A stretch of DNA of 64,000 nucleotides, from NCBI RefSeq assembly GCF_025452095.1, contig NZ_CP104877.1, forward strand, positions 3,782,001 through 3,846,000, read 5' to 3'. This DNA is from Paenarthrobacter sp. JL.01a. Its GTDB lineage: Bacteria > Actinomycetota > Actinomycetes > Actinomycetales > Micrococcaceae. Each line of letters begins with the position of its first letter. Position 1 is the stretch's first letter. Under the pieces are notes generated by a model that saw nothing but the letters and a program-made list of their open reading frames with translations, did no database searches and was not told the origin of the DNA. Both the position numbers and the translations under genes were made by a program. Of the stretch, positions 1 through 7,862 are shown piece after piece.

Positions 1-855
1 GATCCGCCTCTGTGGCCGGCCCACGGTACGGTGTTTTCGCACTTGGTGTCGGACACGTCGTTGGATGAGCTGCACGCCTTCGCAGCGGCCGCGGGCGTAC
101 CCGGGCGGGCCTTCGACGGCGACCACTACGACGTCCCGGAACGCCGCTACGAGGACCTGCTGCAGGCAGGGGCCATCCCCGTGGAGGCCCGCATACTGGT
201 CCGCAAACTTATTGCCAGCGGGCTGCGCATCCCCGCCCGCGAACGCAGCAAGGCGCTGACCGTTCCCCTGTTGGAACGCTGGAATACCACGTATCCGGGC
301 CACGAAGAACTTGGCCTCGAATTGCTGGAACGGTGGGGCGAGAACGGCCGGAAATACCACAGCCGGACCCACCTGCTGGCCGTCCTTGAAGCCCTGGACA
401 CCCTGACGGAACCTGCCTTGCCCGCCCGCACAGTATCGCTCGCGGCCTGGTTCCACGATGCCGTTTACGAAGGAGTCGCCGGGCAGGACGAGGAAGAGTC
501 GGCACTCCTGGCCGAAAACCGCCTGACCTCGGCCGGACTGGCTCCCGCTGATGTAGCCGAGGTCGCCCGGCTCGTCCGGCTCACGTCCAGCCACCAACCC
601 GAACCCGGTGACCACGCCGGGGCCCTGCTTTGCGATGCGGACCTCTCCGTCCTGGGAGGGGACGAACAGTCATACGCACGGTATCTGGCCGCCGTCCGCG
701 AAGACTACGGCCACGTCAGTGACGACGACTTCGCCAGGGGGCGGGCCGCCGTCGTACGCCACCTCCTGGACCTGGACCCGCTGTTCCATAGCGAACGCGC
801 ACAAGGCCTCTGGCTAGACGCCGCGCGCCGGAACCTCGCCGCCGAATTGGCGTGA
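1..855 (+). CDS. DUF4031 - HD-domain hydrolase, 5' truncated by window edge
   Basis: The reading frame is open from base 1 (DPPLWPAHGTVFSH...), so the true start lies upstream and the GTG at 31 is internal. The first ~85 visible residues match the DUF4031 type (DPPLWPAHG, then a GDHYDVPERRY segment). The C-terminal ~200 residues are an HD-type predicted phosphohydrolase, with metal-ligand signatures YHSRTHL and WFHDAVY and a later CDADLSVLG. The substrate is unknown. The stop overlaps the next gene's GTG by four bases (GTGA), which implies translational coupling. Family identity is reasonably sure; biochemical function is not. Confidence 0.85.
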   Translation, partial: DPPLWPAHGTVFSHLVSDTSLDELHAFAAAAGVPGRAFDGDHYDVPERRYEDLLQAGAIPVEARILVRKLIASGLRIPARERSKALTVPLLERWNTTYPGHEELGLELLERWGENGRKYHSRTHLLAVLEALDTLTEPALPARTVSLAAWFHDAVYEGVAGQDEEESALLAENRLTSAGLAPADVAEVARLVRLTSSHQPEPGDHAGALLCDADLSVLGGDEQSYARYLAAVREDYGHVSDDDFARGRAAVVRHLLDLDPLFHSERAQGLWLDAARRNLAAELA

Positions 856-1625
856 GCACCGTGCTCAGCGAACCAGGGGAGGCGCAGCGGCAACTTCCGT
901 ACTCGGTGCGGTTCGAATGGGGGCTCGACGGCGCACGTGCGGTGGTGCCGGGAGCCGACCTCGCGGTGGTGGTTGACGTTTTGTCGTTCACCACGTGCGT
1001 CAGCGTTGCGGTCGACCGCGGGGCGCAGGTCTTCCCCTATCCCATACGCGATGCCGGGGCCAGCGAATTCGCGGCGCATCACGGTGCTTCACTGGCGGGT
1101 CCGAGAGGCTCCGAGGGGTTGAGCTTGTCGCCCCGGAGTCTCCGCGCGGCGCACACCTTGGACCGGGTGGTTCTGCCCTCCCCGAACGGCTCCACCATCA
1201 GCCGCGAACTCGCCGGCTCCGCACGGAAGGTGGTTGCTGTTTCGTTGCGGAATGCCGCTGCAACTGCCGACTGGGTGCACTCCGCGTTGCCCGCTGATGC
1301 CGTAATCGCCGTAATTGCGGCGGGTGAAGCGTGGCGTCATGGCGCGTTGCGCCCGGCGCTGGAGGACGAACTCGGAGCGGGCGCCTTTCTCGCCGGACTG
1401 GCAGCAGCAGGGCGGCACAATTTCTCCCCGGAGGCCGCAGCTGCGGGGGCAGCCTTCGACGCAGCAGAACCCCATTTGGACGCTGTTTTACGGGGTTGTT
1501 CGAGTGGTCGCGAGCTGGTCGACGCCGGGTACGCGGAGGATGTTGCGATCGCGGCCGAGTTGGACGCCAGTTCAGTGGTGGCAGTGTTGGAGGGCGGTTG
1601 TTTTCGGGGCATTCCCTGGAGTTAG
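852..1625 (+). CDS. 2-phosphosulfolactate phosphatase family protein (ComB-like)
   Basis: This 257-residue protein has ComB-family hallmarks: VDVLSFTTCV at residues 41-50 and PSPNGSTIS at 109-117. In methanogens ComB dephosphorylates 2-phosphosulfolactate in coenzyme M synthesis. Actinobacteria of this kind do not make coenzyme M, so the real substrate is probably a different phosphoester. The GTG start at 852 overlaps the upstream stop, so the gene is coupled to the HD-domain gene. No signal peptide or membrane segment is seen. Confidence 0.8.
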   Translation: MSTVLSEPGEAQRQLPYSVRFEWGLDGARAVVPGADLAVVVDVLSFTTCVSVAVDRGAQVFPYPIRDAGASEFAAHHGASLAGPRGSEGLSLSPRSLRAAHTLDRVVLPSPNGSTISRELAGSARKVVAVSLRNAAATADWVHSALPADAVIAVIAAGEAWRHGALRPALEDELGAGAFLAGLAAAGRHNFSPEAAAAGAAFDAAEPHLDAVLRGCSSGRELVDAGYAEDVAIAAELDASSVVAVLEGGCFRGIPWS

Positions 1626-1635
1626 AGTAAGAGGT

Positions 1636-3282
1636 GTGACCTCCTACCTCCCCGCCTCCGACGACTCCCCTACTGCCATTCCAACAGCCGAGCACGTCCT
1701 GGCGGTTCGTGGAACCTTCGGCTATCGCCAGTACCGTATCCCGGCCCTGGCGGTCAGTACGCGCGGCACCGTGCTCGCTGCCTACGACGGCCGGCCCAAC
1801 CTGGATGATCTCCCGAACCCCATCGATCTCCTTCTTCGGCGAAGCCATGACAACGGGGCTACGTGGGAGCAGCAGCAGGTGGTCCGCACGGGCACAGGGC
1901 TGCAGGGCTTCGGCGATCCGAGCCTCCTGGTAGACACACAGACCGGGCGCATCTTCATGTTCCACGCTGCCGGTACCCACGCGGGCTTCTTTGAATCGGC
2001 CACCGGCTTGGAGCCGGAGGACGACGTGCAGCACGCTGACGTCAGCTACTCAGACGACGACGGCGGGACCTGGCACCACCGTCGGCTCACCGCACAGCTC
2101 AAGAACCGCGGGGTTGCCGGGCTTTTTGCCGCCGCCGGGCAAGGCATCCAGCTGCACACCGGCCCTTTTGCGGGCAGGCTGGTTCAGCAGTACGTGCTCT
2201 TGGTGGACGGATCCATCATGGCCGCCTCTGCGTTCAGTGACGACCACGGAGAGACATGGAAGCTGGGCGATCTCATCGGTCCGGGCCAGGCAGGGACAGG
2301 GCCGAATGAGAACAAGGTTGTATGCCTGGACGATGGCCGGCTGCTCCTGCATTCCCGGGCCACTCCGTGCCGGATGTCTGCTGTGTCCGAGGATGGCGGG
2401 CAGACCTGGAGTCCCCTGCAACCTGTACCGGCGCTCCCGGATCCCAGCGACAACGGCTCCTTGGCCCGTTTCGACGGACTCCCCAGCGTAAATTTCGCGG
2501 CTCCGGAGACGTCATCCTGGCTTCTCGCCAGCAACAACCACGACCCCCATCTGCGTCGGAACACTGTCCTGAGCCTCTCCACGGATAACGGCGCCTCGTG
2601 GCCGGCAAAGCTTGTAGTGTGCCCGGGCAGCTCCGCGTACTCCACTGTGACTCGGCTGCCGGATGGGAACATCGGCGTGTTGTACGAGCGGCAGGGGTAC
2701 CGGGAGATCGTGTTCGCTTCCATCCCCGCTGAGCAGCTCACGGAGCAACTTTCCGCGCCAGCGCCAGCCCCTCTGGATGGTTTGGTCTTCGACATGGAGC
2801 TGCGCTCCCTAACCCCAGGCAGGCCCGCCATATGGCAGAACGCCGGTGAATTCCACGTGATCCCTTCCTCGGGCGGAGATCAATGGGACGTCCAAACGTG
2901 GAAGGAGATCGGGCAGGGCTACACCGGCGAGCAGATTCTGGGCACCCGGGAGGCCCAAGACCTCAATTACGGCCCCATCATCCCGGGCTACAAAGCCGGG
3001 GACATCCTTGCCTTCACCGGACGCGCCCGCAACTGCTCCGCGGAGGCGATGACCGGCGTCGAACTTCAAGGGCAGCACCGCAACCCGGCCGACTTCCCGT
3101 CGGCGGACCTGCAGCCCGGTGAACACGCGCTCTACTTCACGCCGACGTACGCCATCAGCTCTTTGGATATCGATCGGGGCGCTTTGGAACTTTGCTTCGC
3201 CGTGGAGGCCGACGGCGGGGCGGTGCGTCGGGAGCGCACGTTCCAGTTTGATCTGCGGACGGGATCAGTTGGGGTTTCTTAG
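1636..3282 (+). CDS. Exo-alpha-sialidase (neuraminidase) with C-terminal beta domain
   Basis: The N-terminal region carries YRIP at about residues 33-36, the F/YRIP arginine motif of sialidases. It also has four Asp-boxes near residues 140, 201, 252 and 316 (SDDDGGTW, SDDHGETW, SEDGGQTW, STDNGASW), which together indicate a six-bladed sialidase propeller. The last ~150 residues form a separate, probably beta-rich domain not recognised here. No signal peptide is visible, which is unusual for a scavenging sialidase and suggests a cytoplasmic enzyme. GTG 1636 is chosen just after the comB stop with AAGAGG next to it. The longer frame from 1315 runs through comB and is not credible. Confidence 0.85.
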   Translation: MTSYLPASDDSPTAIPTAEHVLAVRGTFGYRQYRIPALAVSTRGTVLAAYDGRPNLDDLPNPIDLLLRRSHDNGATWEQQQVVRTGTGLQGFGDPSLLVDTQTGRIFMFHAAGTHAGFFESATGLEPEDDVQHADVSYSDDDGGTWHHRRLTAQLKNRGVAGLFAAAGQGIQLHTGPFAGRLVQQYVLLVDGSIMAASAFSDDHGETWKLGDLIGPGQAGTGPNENKVVCLDDGRLLLHSRATPCRMSAVSEDGGQTWSPLQPVPALPDPSDNGSLARFDGLPSVNFAAPETSSWLLASNNHDPHLRRNTVLSLSTDNGASWPAKLVVCPGSSAYSTVTRLPDGNIGVLYERQGYREIVFASIPAEQLTEQLSAPAPAPLDGLVFDMELRSLTPGRPAIWQNAGEFHVIPSSGGDQWDVQTWKEIGQGYTGEQILGTREAQDLNYGPIIPGYKAGDILAFTGRARNCSAEAMTGVELQGQHRNPADFPSADLQPGEHALYFTPTYAISSLDIDRGALELCFAVEADGGAVRRERTFQFDLRTGSVGVS

Positions 3283-3680
3283 CGGTAGCTGGGGACGAAG
3301 GGCTGATTGGTGGGCACGATCTGCTTTCCGAGCGGCATGAGCGATACCGGGATCAGCTTCAGGTTGGCGATGGCCAACGGGATTCCCACGATGGTGATGG
3401 CCATGGCGAACGCCGTGACAACGTGTCCGATGGCAATCCAGATGCCCGCCACCAACAGCCAAATGACGTTGCCCAGGAGCGCGAAGACCCCGGATCCGCC
3501 CGGCTTCTCCACCACCATCTGCCCGAAAGGCCACAGGCAGTATGCGCCGATCCGGAACGATGCGATGCCCCATGGGATGGTCACGATGAGGACGCAGCAA
3601 ATGATTCCAGCCGCGAAATAACCCAAGGCCAACCAGAAGCCACCGAAGACAAGCCAGATGATGTTGAGCAGCGTTTTCAT
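3279..3680 (-). CDS. YccF domain-containing inner-membrane protein
   Basis: This ~133-residue protein has two similar halves, each with hydrophobic segments and a TIPWGIASFRIG / TIVGIPLAIANL motif, the duplicated YccF (DUF307) pattern. The Met at 3680 (MKTLLNIIWLVFGG) matches the usual family N-terminus. In-frame ATG 3689 and a start at 3710 are possible alternatives. Its stop overlaps the stop of the convergent sialidase gene. The family's function is unknown. Confidence 0.85.
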   Translation of the reverse strand: MKTLLNIIWLVFGGFWLALGYFAAGIICCVLIVTIPWGIASFRIGAYCLWPFGQMVVEKPGGSGVFALLGNVIWLLVAGIWIAIGHVVTAFAMAITIVGIPLAIANLKLIPVSLMPLGKQIVPTNQPFVPSYR

Positions 3681-3748
3681 ACTCTTCATTCTGCCCTGTG
3701 GCCCCGACAAAAGGGCTCGGGGTCTGCCCTGAAATTCCCCTGACTTTT

Positions 3749-3917
3749 CCCCAACCCTCCATCACATCCCCGCCACTTCACCCCAACCCTCCATCACCAC
3801 CAAGGGGACGTGAGTGAGGGTTCGGCTCAACCCAAGGGGACGTGAGAGAGGGTTCGGCTCAACCCAAGGGGACGTGAGTGAGGGTTCGGCTCAACCCAAG
3901 GGGATGTGAGAGAGGGT
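3749..3917. repeat. 32-bp-period intergenic repeat array with an orientation switch
   Basis: Units start at 3749 and 3781 (CCCCAACCCTCCATCAC) and then at 3801, 3833, 3865 and 3897 (CAAGGGGACGTGAGTGAGGG and variants). All steps are 32 bp except the 20-bp junction at 3781-3801. The second set reads as a relative of the first on the opposite strand. Each full downstream unit contains GGGTT-CGGCTC-AACCC, a small hairpin. The last, partial unit touches the trpF stop codon. There are no unique spacers, so it is not CRISPR. Confidence 0.85.
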
Positions 3918-4513
3918 CAGGCTTTGGCGGCTTGGACGAACGCGCGGATCTTGGCCAGGTCCTTCACACCCCGCGACGATTCAACGCCCGAAGAAACATC
4001 CACGCCCCAGGCCCCTGCAGCCGCGGCGGCGAAGGCCACGTTGCCTGGCTCAAGCCCGCCGGCAAGCAGCCATTCGCGGCCGTCGAGCCCCTTCTCCCGC
4101 ACAGAGGCGTAGTCCCAGGACTCCCCCGACCCAGGCACGGCGGCGTCAATCAGGAACAGGTCCTCGCCCAGGTCAGCGAACTCGTCCGGGGAGGCACCCA
4201 TGGTGACGGCCCGGATGAGCCGCATACCGGCGTCGTGCACTGTTTTGACGTCGTCGGCGGTGCGGCGACCGTGCAGTTGAACCCATTCCAGCCCGGCCGC
4301 CCGAGCAGTAGCTACGGCATCGGCAGCGGACTCGTGGCGGAAAACCCCTACAGCCTTCACGGAAGCAGGCACCAACGGATGCAGGATGCGGACCTGGTCC
4401 GGGCCGACTTCACGCGGGCTGGCGGTGAGGACGAAACCGACAGCGTCAGCACCGGCGTCGACGGCTTCGCGCACGGATTCGGGCGTGCTCAAGCCGCACA
4501 CTTTGACGAACAT
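3917..4513 (-). CDS. trpF: Phosphoribosylanthranilate isomerase
   Basis: TrpF performs the Amadori rearrangement of N-(5-phosphoribosyl)anthranilate in tryptophan synthesis. The 198-residue protein starts MFVKVCGLSTPESV, with the catalytic Cys in the KxCG motif. It keeps the VGVF, VQLHG, LLAGGLEPGNV and GVDVSSGVES segments of the TIM barrel including the phosphate-binding end. The ATG at 4513 is the obvious start; the longer open frame upstream is spurious. It stands alone, away from other trp genes, as is common in actinobacteria. Confidence 0.95.
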   Translation of the reverse strand: MFVKVCGLSTPESVREAVDAGADAVGFVLTASPREVGPDQVRILHPLVPASVKAVGVFRHESAADAVATARAAGLEWVQLHGRRTADDVKTVHDAGMRLIRAVTMGASPDEFADLGEDLFLIDAAVPGSGESWDYASVREKGLDGREWLLAGGLEPGNVAFAAAAAGAWGVDVSSGVESSRGVKDLAKIRAFVQAAKA

Positions 4514-4609
4514 CCAGCGCCTCCAGCCAATCCCGCAACGTTTTCCACATATGACGTTAGCAAGCCGCGTTGCCACCGGAGAAACGGCGTCCACCACTAG
4601 GCTGGTCGG

Positions 4610-5227
4610 ATGGAGATTATCCGTTTTGCCGATGTCCGTCCCGAACCGTGGCGCAATGGGGGCGGTGTGACGCGTGAGATCGCGAGCCATCCACAAGCAG
4701 CCTCCGCTCAGGATGGCGCCTGGGATTGGCGGGTCAGCATCGCGGACGTCTCCACAGCGGGCGATTTTTCCGTTTTCCCGGGCATGGAGCGGGTCATCAC
4801 CATCATCGACGGCGAGCTGCTGCTCCTGACCGTCGACGGCTCCGAGCACCCGTTGGAGAAGTACCGCCCGTTCCGTTTCCCGGGTGAGGCAGCATCCTCG
4901 GCCACCCTGCCGACCGGCGATATCCGGGACCTGAACGTCATCGCACGCGAGGGCGCTTTCAAGGGCTACACGTCCATTGTGGAGATCTCGAAGAAGCGCC
5001 CGCACCCGGTATTCGAGGGGCAGCTGGCGGTCCTCTTGGAGGGCAAAGCTACCGTTGCGCCCCGCGCACCTGTTGAGGAAGAGTCCGACGGCGGCGAGGC
5101 GGCCACCGGCGCGGCCGAACCCGTGGAGTTGTCCCGCTACGACACCGTAGTTGGCTCCGATACCCGCAGTCCCGAGATCTCCGGACGGGGCTTTGTGGCT
5201 GTAATCTCGATCGACCACGTCGGGTGA
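4610..5227 (+). CDS. HutD family protein
   Basis: The 205-residue product opens with MEIIRFADVRPEPWRNGGGVTREI, contains WDWRVSIADV and SVFPGMERVITIIDG, and ends in a beta-rich region, the cupin-like HutD (DUF886) pattern. HutD often sits in histidine-utilisation operons and is proposed to tune them. No other hut genes are visible here, so its role is open. It is divergent from trpF with a 96-bp gap. Confidence 0.88.
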   Translation: MEIIRFADVRPEPWRNGGGVTREIASHPQAASAQDGAWDWRVSIADVSTAGDFSVFPGMERVITIIDGELLLLTVDGSEHPLEKYRPFRFPGEAASSATLPTGDIRDLNVIAREGAFKGYTSIVEISKKRPHPVFEGQLAVLLEGKATVAPRAPVEEESDGGEAATGAAEPVELSRYDTVVGSDTRSPEISGRGFVAVISIDHVG

Positions 5228-5279
5228 CCTTCGCCACCACAAGTGGCCACCCCGCGCGGGAGTTGCTAGCCTGAAATGA

Positions 5280-5298
5280 AGGTTCCGCTCTGGAACCT
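5280..5298 (+). promoter_or_regulatory. Stem-loop abutting the guanidine riboswitch
   Basis: AGGTTCC (5280-5286) and GGAACCT (5292-5298) form a perfect 7-bp stem with a 5-nt loop, ending directly before the riboswitch core. It could be a 5' stabilising hairpin stacked on the riboswitch pseudoknot. That role is inferred. Confidence 0.5.
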
Positions 5299-5340
5299 CC
5301 GGACGACGGTTCAGTACCCGGCACGCGACAAGACTGGCCA
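5299..5340 (+). promoter_or_regulatory. Guanidine-III (ykkC-III) riboswitch
   Basis: The conserved blocks of the class are present in order: CCGGACGA (5299-5306), GTACCCGG (5314-5321) and GACAAGAC (5327-5334). The two CCGG ends can pair as the short pseudoknot helix, and CAGT (5312-5315) can pair with ACTG (5333-5336). The RNA ends at the AAAGGA ribosome-binding site of the following SMR gene (ATG 5352), so it most likely controls translation: guanidinium binding frees the RBS. Class members are known to precede SMR guanidinium exporters in actinobacteria. Confidence 0.88.
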
Positions 5341-5351
5341 AAGGAAATGTC

Positions 5352-5666
5352 ATGTCGTGGTTAATTCTCATTCTCTCCGGTGCGCTTGAGGCCGTCTGGG
5401 CCGCAGCCCTGCACCGTTCCAAGGGCTTCCGCAAGCCTGTTCCCACAGTTGTCTTCCTTGTGGCAGTCGTCGCGAGCATGGGCGGCCTGGCCATCGCCAT
5501 GCAATCCATCCCCACCGGCACGGCCTACGCAGTCTGGGTTGGCGTCGGCGTCGTGCTGACCGCCGCTTACGCGATGGTCACCAAAGTTGAACCCACGACG
5601 ACGGCCCGGCTGCTCCTGCTTGCCGGCATCGGCGCGTGCGTGGTCGGCCTGAAGGTGGTGGCGTAG
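5352..5666 (+). CDS. SMR-family guanidinium exporter subunit A (Gdx/YkkC-like)
   Basis: This 104-residue, four-helix protein has the small multidrug resistance fold. The conserved Glu lies in helix 1 (SGALEAVWAAAL), and the GTAYAVWVGVG motif typical of the Gdx/SugE branch is in helix 3. The WAxxL context and KGF favour guanidinium rather than broad drug export. It sits directly after a guanidine-III riboswitch and two bases upstream of a second SMR gene. The pair is likely a heterodimeric H+/guanidinium antiporter. Confidence 0.9.
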   Translation: MSWLILILSGALEAVWAAALHRSKGFRKPVPTVVFLVAVVASMGGLAIAMQSIPTGTAYAVWVGVGVVLTAAYAMVTKVEPTTTARLLLLAGIGACVVGLKVVA

Positions 5667-5668
5667 CC

Positions 5669-6067
5669 ATGACTGCACAGGCAAACAAAGCACAGAACAC
5701 CGGAATCTTCTGGGTCATCCTCCTGGCATCAGCACTGCTGGAAGCCGTGTGGGCCACCGCCTTGGGTCTCTCCAACGGCTTCACGCAGCTCCTGCCGACA
5801 GTCGTCTTCGCCGTCACCGCCGTCCTGAGCATGCTCGGATTGGGTGTGGCCGTAAAACGCATCCCGCTTGGAACCGCGTACGCCGTATGGGTGGGTATCG
5901 GTGCTGCACTGACCGTTGGCTGGGCAATGATCACCGTCGTGGAAGCGGCGAGCCCGCTGAAGCTGCTGTTCATCGCGGGCATCGTGGGCTGTGCCGCAGG
6001 TTTGAAGGCGTTGCCCTCCGGCACCTCCGGAAAAACCCCGGCCAAGGCGAACCAAGGCAGGGAATAG
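5669..6067 (+). CDS. SMR-family guanidinium exporter subunit B
   Basis: The 132-residue partner of the upstream SMR gene has four membrane segments, the helix-1 Glu in ASALLEAVWATAL and the GTAYAVWVGIG motif. It is slightly longer than usual, with a hydrophilic tail rich in Lys and Gly. ATG 5669 is two bases past the upstream stop, so the genes are co-translated. Paired SMRs normally form heterodimers with antiparallel topology. Confidence 0.88.
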   Translation: MTAQANKAQNTGIFWVILLASALLEAVWATALGLSNGFTQLLPTVVFAVTAVLSMLGLGVAVKRIPLGTAYAVWVGIGAALTVGWAMITVVEAASPLKLLFIAGIVGCAAGLKALPSGTSGKTPAKANQGRE

Positions 6068-6124
6068 CCTCAGCCACCCTGGGGTTCACGCCTTCAAGCA
6101 CCCAAACGCGCATTGGAGACGTTC

Positions 6125-7129
6125 ATGACTGCAGTTCAGCTCGGAGATGGCCTCACTGTCAGCCCCCTCGGATTCGGAGGCATGGCCCTTACCCCCGTTT
6201 ATGGCGGGATCGACCCCGAAGAAGGCCTGCAAACGCTCAGGCACGCCGTGGATGCGGGCATCACCTTCATCGACACGGCGGATGTGTATGGCGCAGGCAG
6301 CAACGAGGAACTCGTGGGCCGGCTCCTCAAGGAACGCCGTGACGAGATCCAACTCGCCACCAAGTTCGGGATTGAGGGCAACCCCGCGGACGGCTACTCA
6401 GGCGTCCGCGGGGATGCCGCCTACGTCAGGCAAGCGGCGGAAGCGAGCCTCCGCCGGCTGGACACTGATGTCATTGACCTCTACTACATGCACCGCCGTG
6501 ACCTCCGCGTTCCGATTGTGGAAACCGTGGAGGCCATGGCGGAGCTGGTCCGTGAGGGCAAAGTCAGGCACCTCGGTTTGTCGGAAGTGACAGCCGAGGA
6601 GCTCAGGCAGGCCAACGCCGTCCATCCCATTGCCGCGGTCCAGAGTGAATGGTCCATCTGGAGCAGGGATGTCGAGCTCAATGTCGTGCCTGCAGCCAAG
6701 GAGCTTGGCGTTGGGTTCGTGCCGTATTCGCCGCTGGGCCGCGGGTTCCTTACGGGAACCGTCAGCGCGGGTGACCTTGGCGAGAATGACTTCCGGCACA
6801 AGATCCCGCGCTTTGGCGAGCAGGCACTTGATGCGAACCAGGCTGTGGTGGCCGCAGTCCGCGAGGTAGCCAGCGGGCTGGATACAACTCCGGCCCAGGT
6901 AGCCCTGGCTTGGCTGTTCGCCCAGGGTAAGCGCCTTGGGATTTCCGTCGTTCCCATCCCCGGCACGCGCAAGGCGCACCGGATCGACGAGAACCTTGGC
7001 GCGCTGTCCGTGCAACTGGGAACAGCGCAGCTTGAGGTGCTCGACCAAGCTGCAGCCGCCGTCGTCGGTTCACGATCCGCCGACCCCAACTGGGTCTCGC
7101 AAGGCCGTGAAGCCGACCACGTAGGCTGA
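6125..7129 (+). CDS. Aldo/keto reductase
   Basis: The 334-residue NADPH-dependent oxidoreductase shows the AKR signatures: GFGGMAL near the start, FIDTADVYGAGSNEELVG (catalytic Asp and Tyr), ATKFGI with the catalytic Lys, and a C-terminal VVPIPGTRKAHRIDEN cofactor loop. ATG 6125 is preceded by GGAG. It resembles the AKR12/13-type quinone or carbonyl reductases, but the substrate cannot be read from sequence. It may be co-transcribed with the MBL gene five bases downstream. Confidence 0.92.
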   Translation: MTAVQLGDGLTVSPLGFGGMALTPVYGGIDPEEGLQTLRHAVDAGITFIDTADVYGAGSNEELVGRLLKERRDEIQLATKFGIEGNPADGYSGVRGDAAYVRQAAEASLRRLDTDVIDLYYMHRRDLRVPIVETVEAMAELVREGKVRHLGLSEVTAEELRQANAVHPIAAVQSEWSIWSRDVELNVVPAAKELGVGFVPYSPLGRGFLTGTVSAGDLGENDFRHKIPRFGEQALDANQAVVAAVREVASGLDTTPAQVALAWLFAQGKRLGISVVPIPGTRKAHRIDENLGALSVQLGTAQLEVLDQAAAAVVGSRSADPNWVSQGREADHVG

Positions 7130-7133
7130 CATC

Positions 7134-7784
7134 ATGGATTCGCTTATTCACTCACTGCGCGACGTCACTATCCGCAGCATCTCCGTCAGCGAAATGAACA
7201 ACAACGTCTACCTGGTGACCTCCAAGTCCACAGGCGAACAGGTGTTGATCGACGCTGCAGACGACCTCCCGGCCATCCAGCAACTCCTGGCGGACTCCGC
7301 TGCCGACTCCGCCCAGCCAACCAAACTGGCCAGGATCGCCACCACCCACCAGCACTGGGACCACGTCCGTGCGTTGGCAGAGCTGGTGGAAGCGACCGGG
7401 GCCATCACCTCAGCAGGATCGGACGACGCCGATGCGCTGCCGGTTCCGGTGGACATCCGGCTTGGTCACGGCGACGTTGAGCGGTTCGACGGCTTCAAGC
7501 TCACGGCAGTCCACTTGCGCGGACACACCCCGGGCTCGATCGCGTTCGTTTACCAGGATCCGGACGGGCCGGCCCACATTTTCAGTGGCGACTCGTTGTT
7601 TCCGGGCGGCGTCGGCAACACACAGAACGATCCCGCACGCTTCACGTCACTGTTGAACGACGTGACGGAACGGCTGTTCGACGCCTACCCGGATGACACC
7701 GTGGTGCACCCCGGCCATGGTCTGCCCACTACCCTCGGAGCCGAGCGGCCCCATCTGGAAGAGTGGCGCGCCCGGGGCTGGTAG
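7134..7784 (+). CDS. MBL-fold metallo-hydrolase, glyoxalase II-like
   Basis: The 216-residue protein has THQHWDH (the HxHxDH metal site, with Gln at the second position), RGHTPGSI, FSGDSLFPGG and VVHPGHGLPT. These are the ordered metal-binding motifs of hydroxyacylglutathione-hydrolase-like MBL proteins. In low-GC-thiol actinobacteria such enzymes may act on mycothiol conjugates, which is inference. It follows the aldo/keto reductase closely, hinting at a shared carbonyl-detoxification role. Confidence 0.9.
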   Translation: MDSLIHSLRDVTIRSISVSEMNNNVYLVTSKSTGEQVLIDAADDLPAIQQLLADSAADSAQPTKLARIATTHQHWDHVRALAELVEATGAITSAGSDDADALPVPVDIRLGHGDVERFDGFKLTAVHLRGHTPGSIAFVYQDPDGPAHIFSGDSLFPGGVGNTQNDPARFTSLLNDVTERLFDAYPDDTVVHPGHGLPTTLGAERPHLEEWRARGW

Positions 7785-7796
7785 TGCACGCGTTGC

Positions 7797-7847
7797 GAGG
7801 CCTGCTCTGCGCCCTAAACCCAAGGAATAGGACGCAGAGCGGGCCTC
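7797..7847. terminator. Strong bidirectional hairpin between convergent genes
   Basis: The 15-nt arms at 7797-7811 and 7833-7847 (GAGGCCTGCTCTGCG against its complement) pair with a single G-T mismatch around a 21-nt loop. It lies exactly between the MBL stop and the DEAD-box helicase stop, so it likely ends transcription from both sides. It has no T-tract. Confidence 0.75.
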
Positions 7848-7862
7848 ACAACTGGAACTTAC

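Noticed and set aside
1315..1635. N-terminal extension of the sialidase frame
   Set aside because: It overlaps the whole C-terminal half of the ComB-like gene and has no sialidase-like sequence.
3801..3917. Possible CRISPR array (32-bp repeats)
   Set aside because: Units are directly abutting with no unique spacers, and no cas genes are present.
5299..5309. Possible guanidine-II (mini-ykkC) motif GGACGACGG
   Set aside because: The second ACGR hairpin is missing; the block order and spacing fit guanidine-III instead.
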